A DNA stretch of 64,000 nt, taken from Solimonas fluminis (GTDB taxonomy: Bacteria > Pseudomonadota > Gammaproteobacteria > Nevskiales > Nevskiaceae). The notes under the pieces are model-generated. The model did no database searches. It had not been told where the DNA came from and was given only the letters and a program-made list of their open reading frames with translations. The translations under genes were made by a program, and so were the position numbers. This document shows positions 25,886 to 33,579 of this stretch, piece after piece (the first letter of the stretch is position 1; the number at the start of each line of letters is the position of its first letter). The stretch is from positions 612,600 through 676,599 of the forward strand of contig NZ_PSNW01000001.1 of the NCBI RefSeq assembly GCF_002930645.1. The letters run 5' to 3'.

Positions 25886-26812
25886 TCAGTCCGGCGGGTT
25901 CTGCGTCCCCGGGCGTTCGTCCTGCGCCAGCCCCCGCAGGAACTCCAGGATCGTCGCGCCGGAATGCTGCGGTTGCAGCGCGAGGAACAGGTGCCCGCCA
26001 CCCGCAACGACATGCAGGCGGCCCCGCGGCAGCAGCGCCGCGAGGATGCGCGCGTTCACCGGGCGCACCAGGGGATCGTCGTCGCCGGTCATCACCAGGG
26101 CCGGACAGCGCACGCGATGCAGCCAGGGCAGGCTGGAGAAGCTGAGGATCGCCAGCAGCTGCTGCAGGTAGGTGCGCGGCTCCGGTGCGCGCGTCATGCC
26201 GGCGAAGGCGATGGCTCGGTCCGGGCGGCCGCGCATCTCGCCGCCGTAGATCGCGGCGGCATTGCGTGCCATGTAGCTGCGCGAGAGGTAGCGCTGCGGC
26301 GTGGTCATGCGCAGCAGCGCCGAAACCCGCCCGGGCACCATGATGACGCCGGGGCTGGTGGCCATCAGGATCATGCCCCGCACGCGCTCTCGGTAGTCCA
26401 GGGCGATGCGCTGCGCCAGTCCCCCGCCCCAGGACACGCCGGCCACGGCGAAGGGCCCGCGGAGGCCCAGCACGTCGAGCAGGCCGACGGCGTAGCGCGC
26501 GTACTGCGAGTAGGACGGCCAGACCCAGGCCGGCGGCGAGCCGCCGGTACCCGGGATGTCGAACAGCAGCACCGGCACGCCCGGCATCTCGCGCACCAGG
26601 GGCAGCGCCAGTTCCATGTTGGCGCCGATGCCGTTGCAGAGCAGCAGGGGCATGCCCTGCCCCGCCCGCCAGCCGTAGCGCAGGCGCAGGCCGCGCACGG
26701 TGGCGTAGCCGACCTCGATGCCGGCCTCGGCCAGCGCGTTGCGCTGGCGCTCCAGCGCCGAGCCCCAGGCCCGCGCCTCGTGCAGCCTCTGGGTGAATTC
26801 CACGCGCGGCAT
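25886..26812 (-). CDS. phaZ: Intracellular medium-chain PHA depolymerase
   Basis: 308-residue alpha/beta hydrolase matching the PhaZ of Pseudomonas-type medium-chain-length PHA. The nucleophile Ser127 stands in GVSWGG, the characteristic motif of this depolymerase. VMVPGR, TTPQRYLSRSY, AAIYGGEMRG, the Asp region MTGDDDPLV and GGGHLFL also match. It degrades the stored polymer for reuse. It follows phaC with a 1-nt overlap (TGATG), so the two are translationally coupled, as in the phaC1-phaZ arrangement of pseudomonads. Confidence 0.9.
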   Translation of the reverse strand: MPRVEFTQRLHEARAWGSALERQRNALAEAGIEVGYATVRGLRLRYGWRAGQGMPLLLCNGIGANMELALPLVREMPGVPVLLFDIPGTGGSPPAWVWPSYSQYARYAVGLLDVLGLRGPFAVAGVSWGGGLAQRIALDYRERVRGMILMATSPGVIMVPGRVSALLRMTTPQRYLSRSYMARNAAAIYGGEMRGRPDRAIAFAGMTRAPEPRTYLQQLLAILSFSSLPWLHRVRCPALVMTGDDDPLVRPVNARILAALLPRGRLHVVAGGGHLFLALQPQHSGATILEFLRGLAQDERPGTQNPPD

Positions 26813-28494
26813 CAGCCCAGCACGTACTGGCCCGGCGCCTCGCCGAGCACGGGATAGTCGGCGCTGCCCGGCTCCTGCGGCGCCTGGCGCAGCGCGCCGC
26901 CGCGTTCCTTGAGCCAGGCATGCCAGTGCGTCCACCAGCTGCCGGCCTGCTTCTGCGAGCCGGCCAGCCAGGCATCGGCGTCCGGGCCGCTCTCGCCGCC
27001 GGTCCAGAACTCCGCCTTCCTGTTGCCGGGAGGATTGAGGATGCTCTGGATATGGCCGCTGTTGGACAGCACGAAGGTCTTGCGTCCGCCGAACAGCTGC
27101 GTGCTGCGGTAGCAGGCCTTCCAGGGTGTGATGTGGTCGGTGGTGCCGGCCACCAGGTAGCTGTCGCACTTCACCCGGCCCAGGTCCACCGGCACGCCGT
27201 GCAGGCGCAGCGCGCCGGGGCGCGTCAGGGCATTGCCGTGGTAGATGTCCATGAACTCGCCGTGCAGCCGCGCGGGCAGGCGCGTGCTGTCGTTGTTCCA
27301 GTACAGCACGTCGAAGGCCGGCGGCTTGTTGCCGAGCAGCACGTTGTTGACCCAGTAGTTCCAGATCAGGTCGTTGGGACGCAGCCAGGCGAAGGCCGCC
27401 GCCATGTCCTTGCCGTCGAGCACGCCCTTGGCCTGCGAATAGCGCTTGGCGGTGGCGATGGCGCGCGGCGTGGCGAACAGGCCCATCGGCGTGTCGCCGA
27501 CGGCGGAGACGTCGAGCACGTTGACCATCAGCGTCAGGGACTGCACGCGGTGGTCGCCCGCCGCGGCGCGGGCGGCGACGTAGCTGGCCAGCGTCATGCC
27601 GCCGGCGCAGGCGCCGACCAGGTTCAGGCGCGACACGCCGCCGAGGTTGCAGATGGCCGACACCGCCATGTCGATGGCCGCGGCGTACTCGGCCAGGCCC
27701 CAGTCGCGGTGCTCCACCTCCGGATTGCGCCAGCTGATGACGTAGACCTGCAGGCCCTGCTCCAGCAGCCCGCGCACCACGCTCTTCTCCGGCGTGAGAT
27801 CGAAGACGTAGTACTTGTTGATCTGCGGCGGCACGATCAGCACCGGCACGTCATGCACCTGGGCGGTAACCGGCTTGTACTGGATCAGTTCGATCAGTTC
27901 GGTGCGCAGCACCACCGAGCCCGGCGTGTTGGCCAGGTTGTCGCCGACGCGGAACTGGCTCTTGTCCACCTGCGCCGGCAGGCCGCGGTTCTCGCGCAGG
28001 TCGCGCAGCAGGTTCTTCAGCCCGTCCACCGCGCTCTGTCCGCCGGTCTCGCGGAAGCGCTTCACCGCTTCCGGCTGCCAGGGAAAGTTGGACGGCGCCA
28101 GCGCGTCCGTGACCAGCGCACTCATGAACTCCAGGCGGGCGCGGCTGTGCGCGGGCAGGTCCTGCGCCTTGAGCCACTCCCCGACGCTGGCTTCCAGCGC
28201 CAGGTAGGCCTGCAACCAGCGCCGGTAGCCGGTGCTCTCGCGCCAGGCGGCGTCGGCGAAGCGGCGGTCCCTGGGCCCCGCGGCCAGCTCCGACTCGCCG
28301 CGCAGTACCCGCGCCAGTTCGCGGCCGAAACGACCGGCGCTGCGGGCGGTAAGCCGGGGCTGCGCCAGCGCCAGCTTGAGCGCGCGCAGCGTCTCGCGGC
28401 CGACGTCGCGGGCGCGGAAGCCGACGAAGGGATTGGGCCCGAGGATGACCTCGGCACTGTGGGCGGCGATGCGCTCCGGGGCATTGCGGCTCAT
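26812..28494 (-). CDS. phaC: Class II (medium-chain-length) PHA synthase
   Basis: 560-residue polyhydroxyalkanoate synthase. The lipase-like box GACAGG carries Cys296; Asp453 is in TTDHITPW and His481 in SGHIQS, giving the full Cys-Asp-His triad. Length and motifs (VINPPQINKYYVFDLTPEKS-type region, YWNNDSTRLPA, SWRNPE) match the class II single-subunit synthases acting on (R)-3-hydroxyacyl-CoA of C6-C14. It overlaps the phaJ-like gene by 4 nt and is followed by phaZ. No phaD or phasin gene is seen in the window. Confidence 0.96.
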   Translation of the reverse strand: MSRNAPERIAAHSAEVILGPNPFVGFRARDVGRETLRALKLALAQPRLTARSAGRFGRELARVLRGESELAAGPRDRRFADAAWRESTGYRRWLQAYLALEASVGEWLKAQDLPAHSRARLEFMSALVTDALAPSNFPWQPEAVKRFRETGGQSAVDGLKNLLRDLRENRGLPAQVDKSQFRVGDNLANTPGSVVLRTELIELIQYKPVTAQVHDVPVLIVPPQINKYYVFDLTPEKSVVRGLLEQGLQVYVISWRNPEVEHRDWGLAEYAAAIDMAVSAICNLGGVSRLNLVGACAGGMTLASYVAARAAAGDHRVQSLTLMVNVLDVSAVGDTPMGLFATPRAIATAKRYSQAKGVLDGKDMAAAFAWLRPNDLIWNYWVNNVLLGNKPPAFDVLYWNNDSTRLPARLHGEFMDIYHGNALTRPGALRLHGVPVDLGRVKCDSYLVAGTTDHITPWKACYRSTQLFGGRKTFVLSNSGHIQSILNPPGNRKAEFWTGGESGPDADAWLAGSQKQAGSWWTHWHAWLKERGGALRQAPQEPGSADYPVLGEAPGQYVLG

Positions 28495-28964
28495 GCGGCC
28501 TCTCCCCGGAACAGCATGACGGTGACCTCGGCGCTCAGCGCCGGATGCTTCTCGCCCTCCACTTCCAGGACCGCCGAGGCGGTGGCGAGCATGCGCCCCT
28601 CGCCCTTGCGCTCGGCGGAGAGGACGCTGGCGCGGGCGCGCACGCGGGCACCGGCCCGCACCGGTGTCTTGAAGCGCACGTTGCTGACGCCGGCATTGAT
28701 CGCCTGGCGCACGTCCGGCGGCACCATGCCCACGTCCATCAGCAGCCGGGCCAGCAGAGACAGGGTCAGGAAGCCATGGGCTATCGGCGCGCCGTAGGGG
28801 CTCTCGGCCTTGCAGCGCTCCACGTCCACGTGGATCCACTGGTGGTCGCCGGTCACCTCGGCGAACTGGTCGATCTGCGACTGGTTGACGGTCATCCAGG
28901 GCGAGACGCCCAGTTCCTGCCCGACATGGTCGGTCACGGTGTCGAAGCGATAATCGGCCAGCAC
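28491..28964 (-). CDS. phaJ: MaoC-family (R)-enoyl-CoA hydratase, PhaJ-like
   Basis: 157-residue MaoC-like hotdog protein. The hydratase-2 motif is visible (AEVTGDHQWIHVDVERC with the Asp/His pair) and GAPIAHGFLTLSLL follows. GTG 28964 is used because GGAG stands 11 nt upstream and VLADYRFDTVTDHVGQELG is the usual N-terminus of this MaoC group. It probably converts trans-2-enoyl-CoA from beta-oxidation to the (R)-3-hydroxyacyl-CoA that PhaC polymerises. It overlaps phaC as ATGA. Family members also act in other pathways, so the phaJ name rests on this context. Confidence 0.85.
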   Translation of the reverse strand: MLADYRFDTVTDHVGQELGVSPWMTVNQSQIDQFAEVTGDHQWIHVDVERCKAESPYGAPIAHGFLTLSLLARLLMDVGMVPPDVRQAINAGVSNVRFKTPVRAGARVRARASVLSAERKGEGRMLATASAVLEVEGEKHPALSAEVTVMLFRGEAA

Positions 28965-29022
28965 GGGGAAACTCCGGTTGTTGTCACGGTGGCATCTTCC
29001 CCGAGCGAGGTCCCCGAGCGCG

Positions 29023-29038
29023 CCTAACAAGAGTTGGG
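29023..29038. promoter_or_regulatory. Inverted repeat CCTAAC-N4-GTTGGG upstream of the PHA operon
   Basis: CCTAAC and GTTGGG flank AAGA, 59 nt upstream of the phaJ start and 147 nt upstream of the divergent LuxR-type regulator. A second copy, CCTAAC-CTGA-GTTAGG, lies 69 nt upstream of the DUF1329 gene at 39069. The shared spacing and sequence suggest one regulator binds both. A chance match is possible. Confidence 0.35.
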
Positions 29039-29052
29039 TTGAGCCGCAGGCC

Positions 29053-29076
29053 GGCGGATATCCAGTGGACACCCGT
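29053..29076. repeat. Imperfect palindrome related to the one after the LuxR gene
   Basis: Imperfect palindrome centred on G29065, with core ATCCAGTGGAC. It lies in the gap between phaJ and the MalT-like regulator. A perfect copy (31904-31928) lies just after the end of that regulator gene. See the copy at 31904 and the finding on these palindromes. Confidence 0.5.
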
Positions 29077-29184
29077 TCCGCAAGACGCCTGCCCATGGAG
29101 CACTCTCCCATCTGACGCCGCCGGGCAGCCGTCTGCCGATTCGGGCTAGGATTCCGGCAGGAGAACAACGACATAAGGTCACGA

Positions 29185-31893
29185 ATGACCGCACGCAGTC
29201 CGGCGGCGCTGATCGACGCCAAGCTCTTTCCGGGGGTAGGTACCCGCCGGCCGGTTTCGCGGCCGCGGCTGGGCCTGCCTGCGGCCGTGGCCGACGGCAG
29301 CTGCCGGCTGGCCCGCGTGCAGGCCCCCGCCGGCTACGGCAAGTCCACGGTCCTGGCGCAGTGGTTCACGCAGCTCCAGGAACAGGGTGCACGCTGCGCC
29401 TGGCTGAGCCTGGACGAGGACGACAACGACCCCTCGCGCTTCCTGCGCTACCTGGTCGGGGCACTGCGCAGCATCGATCCCGCGATCGGCGCCGACGCCT
29501 GGACCCAGGCCGACCTGCTGCTGACCAGTTCGCCCAGGCTGGTGCTGGCCTCGCTGGCGGCCGACCTGGCGCAGGTGCAGGGCCGGCTGGCACTGTTCCT
29601 GGACGACACGCATGTGATCCACAGCGAGGAGGTCCTGGGCATCTTCAGCTGGCTGCTGCAGTACGCGCATCCGCAGATGCAGTTCCTGGCCGGATCGCGC
29701 GAGGCCTCGCATGTGCCGCTGGGCAAGCTGCGGCTCGGCGGGCAGCTGCTGGAGCTGGACCAGGAGGCGCTCGGCTTCGACGAGGACGAGGCCCGCCGCT
29801 TCTGCGAAGCCCGCCTCAAGGACAGCCTGAGCCCGGCGCTGATGCGCCAGCTGATGGCCAAGACCGAGGGCTGGCCGGCCGGGCTGGAACTGGCGGCCCT
29901 GGCCCTGCAGGACCCGGCGCAGCGCGAGCAGCTGATGCGCTCCTTCGCCGGCTCCGACCGCGGCGTGGTCGACTACCTGGGCGAGGTGGTGCTGGACCAG
30001 CTCGACGCCCCGAGCCGCGAGCTGCTGTGCCAGGCCGCGCAGTTCGACCGCTTCAGCGCCGCCCTGCTGCGCGAGGCCGCCGGCATCGCCGATGCCGGCC
30101 CCATGCTGGAGCGGCTGGCGGCGCGCAACCTGTTCCTGATCGCGCTGGACCGCAACGGCGAGTGGTTCCGCTTCCATCACCTGGTCGGCGACTTCCTGCG
30201 GCGGCGCCATGCCCTGGCGCAACCCGAAGCCTGCCGGGAACTGCAACTGCGCGGCGCACGCTGGCTGCAGGCACAGGGCCTGACCGACGACGCGATCAAT
30301 ACCGCGATCCAGGCCCAGGCCTGGGAGCTGGCCTCCGACTGGCTGGCGCAGAACATGGAAGAGACCGTGCAGGGCCGCGGCCACCACCAGATCGCGCGGC
30401 GCTGGCTGGACGAGATTCCCGCCGGCTGGCTGGACCTGCACCCGGAGATCCGCATCCACTACGCCTTCTCGCTGGGCTTCCTGCCCAGCCAGCACCAGGT
30501 GGAAGCGCAGCTCGCGCACCTGGAGCGGCTGGCGGCGCAACTGGAGGCCGGCAACGCCCGGCAGCAGCGTGAGCGCATCGAAACCATCCGCTGCGGCGTG
30601 GAACTGCAGCGCACGGTGTCCATGGGCATCACCGACCGCGGCCGCGAAGCGCGGGAAAGCGCATTGCTGTGGCTGCAGCGCTGGCCCAGGGCCAACGACC
30701 TGCAGCTGGGTACCGCCTGCAACCTGCTGGCCTTCGGCCACAAGAGCTGCTCGCAGATCGGCGACGGGCTGGAGGCCGTCACCACGGCCAGGCACCGGCT
30801 GATGACCGCACGCGCCTGGTACGGTGCCGCCTGGAGCCATACCATCGAGGCGATGCTGCGCCTCAAGCAGGGCAGCTACCGGCAGGCGCAGGCCTGCTGC
30901 GAAGCAGGCCTGTCGCTGGTGCGCGACCAGCTGCATGGGCACCGCAGCCATGCCGCGATCCTGGAGGCGCTGATGGCCGGCATTGCCTACGAGTTCGACG
31001 ACCAGGCCCGGGCGCAGCGCCATATCGAAGTCAGCCTGGTGAACCTGGAGGAGTACAGCACGGCCGACATCCTGATGGTCGCCTACCTGACCCAGGCACG
31101 CCTGCAGTTCCAGCGCGGCGAACCCGAAGCCGGCCTCGAGAGCCTGCACAACGGCCAGGAGGTCGCCACGCGCCGCCGCCTGCCGCGCGTGCTGCTGACG
31201 CTGGCCGCCGAGGAATGCCACTGGCTGTGCCGGCAGGGCCGGGTGGCCGCTGCGCAGGCTCTGGCCCGCAAGCATGGACTCGACCCGCTGCCCGAGGCAG
31301 ACGCGGGCTGGAACCTGGCGGCCGAGCGCGCCGCGCGCGTCGCCGCCCGCCTGCGGCTCTACGACCAGCCCGCCGCGGTGCCGTCGATGATCGCGCCCGC
31401 GCTGGCGCATGCCCGCGACCGCGGCCTGCTGCACCGCCAGGTGGAACTGCTGATGATCACCGCCGCCGCGCAGCAGCGCTGCGGCCGCGGCGAGCGCGCC
31501 AGCGCGGCGCTGCAGGAAGCGCTGGGCATCGCCGCGCGCGAGGGCTACCGCCGTGTCTTCCTCGATGAGGCCGTGGAAATGGCGCCCATCGCCCAGGCCC
31601 TGCCCGCCTCGGTGGCCGACAATCCGGCGCTCGCATCGCTGGTGCGCGCCCTGCAGGCCCAGGGCAAGCCGGGCACCGCGGCCAGCGCCGCGCCGATGGA
31701 GGAACTGACCCGGCAGGAACGCCGCATCCTGCGCCAGCTCGACACCGCCCTGAACAACCGCGAGATCGCGGAGTCGCTGTTCGTGTCGGAAGGCACGCTC
31801 AAATGGCACCTGCACAACATCTACGGCAAGCTGGGTGTGCGGCACCGGTCGGCGGCGGTGGCTAGTGCGAAGAAGATGGGGTTGCTTGGGTGA
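29185..31893 (+). CDS. LAL (MalT-like) ATP-dependent LuxR-type regulator
   Basis: 902-residue large ATP-binding LuxR regulator, divergent from phaJ-phaC-phaZ. N-terminal AAA-type ATPase part: Walker A APAGYGKST (residues 47-55) and Walker B LALFLDD (135-141). A long TPR-like helical region (about 270-830) is the usual ligand or partner sensor. The C-terminus (about 838-902) is a LuxR HTH, LTRQERRILRQLDTALNNREIAESLFVSEGTLKWHLHNIYGKL. The nearest and most likely target is the PHA operon, but no known binding motif proves this. Starts are not resolved further; ATG 29185 follows a GAACAACGACATAAGG stretch. Confidence 0.9.
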   Translation: MTARSPAALIDAKLFPGVGTRRPVSRPRLGLPAAVADGSCRLARVQAPAGYGKSTVLAQWFTQLQEQGARCAWLSLDEDDNDPSRFLRYLVGALRSIDPAIGADAWTQADLLLTSSPRLVLASLAADLAQVQGRLALFLDDTHVIHSEEVLGIFSWLLQYAHPQMQFLAGSREASHVPLGKLRLGGQLLELDQEALGFDEDEARRFCEARLKDSLSPALMRQLMAKTEGWPAGLELAALALQDPAQREQLMRSFAGSDRGVVDYLGEVVLDQLDAPSRELLCQAAQFDRFSAALLREAAGIADAGPMLERLAARNLFLIALDRNGEWFRFHHLVGDFLRRRHALAQPEACRELQLRGARWLQAQGLTDDAINTAIQAQAWELASDWLAQNMEETVQGRGHHQIARRWLDEIPAGWLDLHPEIRIHYAFSLGFLPSQHQVEAQLAHLERLAAQLEAGNARQQRERIETIRCGVELQRTVSMGITDRGREARESALLWLQRWPRANDLQLGTACNLLAFGHKSCSQIGDGLEAVTTARHRLMTARAWYGAAWSHTIEAMLRLKQGSYRQAQACCEAGLSLVRDQLHGHRSHAAILEALMAGIAYEFDDQARAQRHIEVSLVNLEEYSTADILMVAYLTQARLQFQRGEPEAGLESLHNGQEVATRRRLPRVLLTLAAEECHWLCRQGRVAAAQALARKHGLDPLPEADAGWNLAAERAARVAARLRLYDQPAAVPSMIAPALAHARDRGLLHRQVELLMITAAAQQRCGRGERASAALQEALGIAAREGYRRVFLDEAVEMAPIAQALPASVADNPALASLVRALQAQGKPGTAASAAPMEELTRQERRILRQLDTALNNREIAESLFVSEGTLKWHLHNIYGKLGVRHRSAAVASAKKMGLLG

Positions 31894-31903
31894 GGCGGAA
31901 ACA

Positions 31904-31928
31904 GGCGGATGTCCAGTGGACATCCGCC
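31904..31928. repeat. Perfect 25-nt palindrome after the LuxR gene
   Basis: Perfect 12+1+12 palindrome centred on G31916, core GTCCAGTGGAC. It starts 11 nt after the regulator's stop. The related imperfect copy is at 29053-29076, before the same gene. No T-run follows, so a simple intrinsic terminator is unlikely. It could be an operator, a structural RNA element or a short repeat. Confidence 0.6.
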
Positions 31929-31937
31929 CCGCCGAAC

Positions 31938-31959
31938 GCCCGGCCACGGATGGCCGGGC
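31938..31959. terminator. GC-rich hairpin after the LuxR gene
   Basis: Perfect 9-bp stem GCCCGGCCA/TGGCCGGGC around CGGA, 45 nt after the regulator stop. There is no following T-run, so termination would be factor-aided; assignment is tentative. Confidence 0.35.
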
Positions 31960-32077
31960 CGGGGCTCAATCATCGCGCCGAGGTCGCGCCATGGATGGTG
32001 TCACGGCTGAGGTTCCTTTGGCCCAAGAGATCAGACTGGTGACGGTATATCTTTAGATATAAACCTTGCGTAGATAA

Positions 32078-32731
32078 ATGAAAAAGCCAAACCTTCCAAC
32101 ATTGCTTTTTCTTTCCGTTCTCCTGGCTCCAGTAGCAACGTATTTATGCGTGTTTGGAACCACCCTCTCGGATAACCATACCCGTTGGGCAGAGTTCGGA
32201 TCAGCGATTGGCGGAATCTACTCACCAATCATCGCCATCCTTACTTTGATTGTTCTGCTCACGCAAGTGTCTCTTCAAACTCAGATGAACAGACGTGAGA
32301 GTGATCAGGTATATCTAGAGAAGGCCCGCACAGATATAGAGTTCTACAGCGCACAAATGGCACAAGCGATTAACGGTATCGCCATGCCAGGTAAAACTCT
32401 CCGCATGATTCTGCATGAGAATTTTCGGCCGTCATCCATGCACGATTTAGATTCAGAAATCCTGCGCGATACCGCACTTAATATTCACGTACTGATGCCT
32501 CACACTTTTGATATCTGGGCAGCCATCTATCCCGTGCTTATGGGCTTAGAAGCGGGAAAAGGGAACATGTACGAAATGACATTCGCCTCTTCCATTCAGA
32601 AATTGGCGGCCCTCCTGAGCTATGAAACTTGTGTGGCTCTGGATAACTTCCATCGGGTTCGATGCGAAGGAAAGTTAAATGTTAGGTATCACTTCAGTCC
32701 GCTTCTAACAAAAATATATTCTTCTAAGTAG
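32078..32731 (+). CDS. Orphan membrane protein in AT-rich island, possible abortive-infection type
   Basis: 217-residue protein with two transmembrane segments near the N-terminus (about residues 6-27 and 45-67) then a long soluble part beginning with a Gln/Arg-rich coiled region (LQTQMNRRESDQVYLEK). The second segment, WAEFGSAIGGIYSPIIAILTL, resembles the membrane part of the 'putative phage abortive infection' family, in which a GDFxGGxxxP turn precedes the second helix. Codon use is clearly AT-richer than the neighbours (many AAA, TTT, ATA), so it looks acquired. The start is uncertain: no strong ribosome binding site stands before ATG 32078. Function is unknown. Confidence 0.6.
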   Translation: MKKPNLPTLLFLSVLLAPVATYLCVFGTTLSDNHTRWAEFGSAIGGIYSPIIAILTLIVLLTQVSLQTQMNRRESDQVYLEKARTDIEFYSAQMAQAINGIAMPGKTLRMILHENFRPSSMHDLDSEILRDTALNIHVLMPHTFDIWAAIYPVLMGLEAGKGNMYEMTFASSIQKLAALLSYETCVALDNFHRVRCEGKLNVRYHFSPLLTKIYSSK

Positions 32732-32748
32732 ACGCAGTAAAAGTAGTC

Positions 32749-32811
32749 GGGCTGAGCGTAGCGATGCCCAACACGCAAAGCTTGAGCGTTGGATATCTCT
32801 ACGCTAAGTCC
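32749..32811. other. Imperfect hairpin between the two island genes
   Basis: 63-nt imperfect inverted repeat. Outer arms GGGCTGAGCGTAG and CTACGCTAAGTCC match at 11 of 13. Inner arms ATGCCCAACaCGC and GCGTTGGATAT pair with one bulged A. The loop is about AAAGCTTGA. The right part contains GTTGGAT, which fits the integron core consensus GTTRRRY, and GCCCAAC fits RYYYAAC. These cores lie inside the stem, not at its base, and are too close together for a normal attC. It may be a recombination scar, an RNA structure or chance. Confidence 0.45.
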
Positions 32812-32880
32812 AACCCACATCAGATAAGTACACCTGGCGTATTAGCATTGCAGCGGGATTTGGGTTTAGGAGCGGCGACT

Positions 32881-33540
32881 ATGAACTCTCAAAGCAGAAC
32901 CCCAATCAACCTAACCGAACTAAGAAATCAGTTTTCGGGAAAGCGCTTCTGCGAACTAATTCAGCATCACCTTGCTCGACAGAACCAGCGCGAGCGCGTT
33001 GCCGGTCTTCAAGGGACGATTGCGATACTTCCCGAAGCCGTGCGAGGTCTTTCTGAAGGGTTCATTGACCGGTGGAATGGTCGCGTTTACAACCAAGATT
33101 TCTGGCAGCAGGACACCGCAGATGTATTTGACGAAATAATCGCAGATGCGCGACGCCTCCTCGGTCCACTTGGCTTTGCAACGGACGACGAGGCTGCCTT
33201 CAACCTCTTTAACATCGTTGTTCTCAACTACGCATATAGCGCACACGATCAGCCGAAGATGCGTGAGTTCATGACCATCTCCGGCAGGAATTTTCCGTGG
33301 CCTAGCATGGCGGGTCTGCTGTATCCAATAAGTGCCACTATCTACATGGCCACAGCTACACCAGCCGGCCCCGCTGAAATTGCTGGCTACGGAATCGCCA
33401 ATCTGGGTTATCTGCTCGTTGCAGCCGGCGCTTTCGTTGGTACATTCCGAATCCTGGGCCTAAGGAATCGCTGGAAAGTCTTCGGAGCAGCGTTCGCGGC
33501 GTTGGCACTTGGAACTGTCCTTTCTAATCTCGGAGGCTAG
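32881..33540 (+). CDS. Orphan protein with C-terminal membrane helices, AT-rich island
   Basis: 219-residue protein starting at ATG 32881 behind AGGAG. The first 125 residues are soluble, with QHHLARQNQRERVAGLQG and a helical region. Three hydrophobic stretches follow (about residues 138-158, 167-193 and 197-217). The start at 32764 was rejected because it would begin inside the hairpin and lacks a ribosome binding site. Codon use is AT-richer than in the core genes. I do not recognise a family. The pairing with the upstream membrane protein and its island setting suggest transfer, perhaps as a phage-defence or toxin-type pair, but nothing in the sequence proves it. Confidence 0.6.
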   Translation: MNSQSRTPINLTELRNQFSGKRFCELIQHHLARQNQRERVAGLQGTIAILPEAVRGLSEGFIDRWNGRVYNQDFWQQDTADVFDEIIADARRLLGPLGFATDDEAAFNLFNIVVLNYAYSAHDQPKMREFMTISGRNFPWPSMAGLLYPISATIYMATATPAGPAEIAGYGIANLGYLLVAAGAFVGTFRILGLRNRWKVFGAAFAALALGTVLSNLGG

Positions 33541-33579
33541 CGAAATCGCAAAAGGGGTAGATTCATCTGCGAGGGCTCC

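Noticed and set aside
29179-31947. Minus-strand open frame over the LAL regulator
   Set aside because: Antisense to a regulator with Walker and HTH motifs; its translation is a Gln/Ala/Arg-rich shadow.
32701-32811. Integron cassette with a true attC site
   Set aside because: Core-like GTTGGAT and GCCCAAC exist, but they are only about 15 nt apart and inside the stem; no second attC follows the downstream gene, and no integrase is present. Kept only as a hairpin observation.
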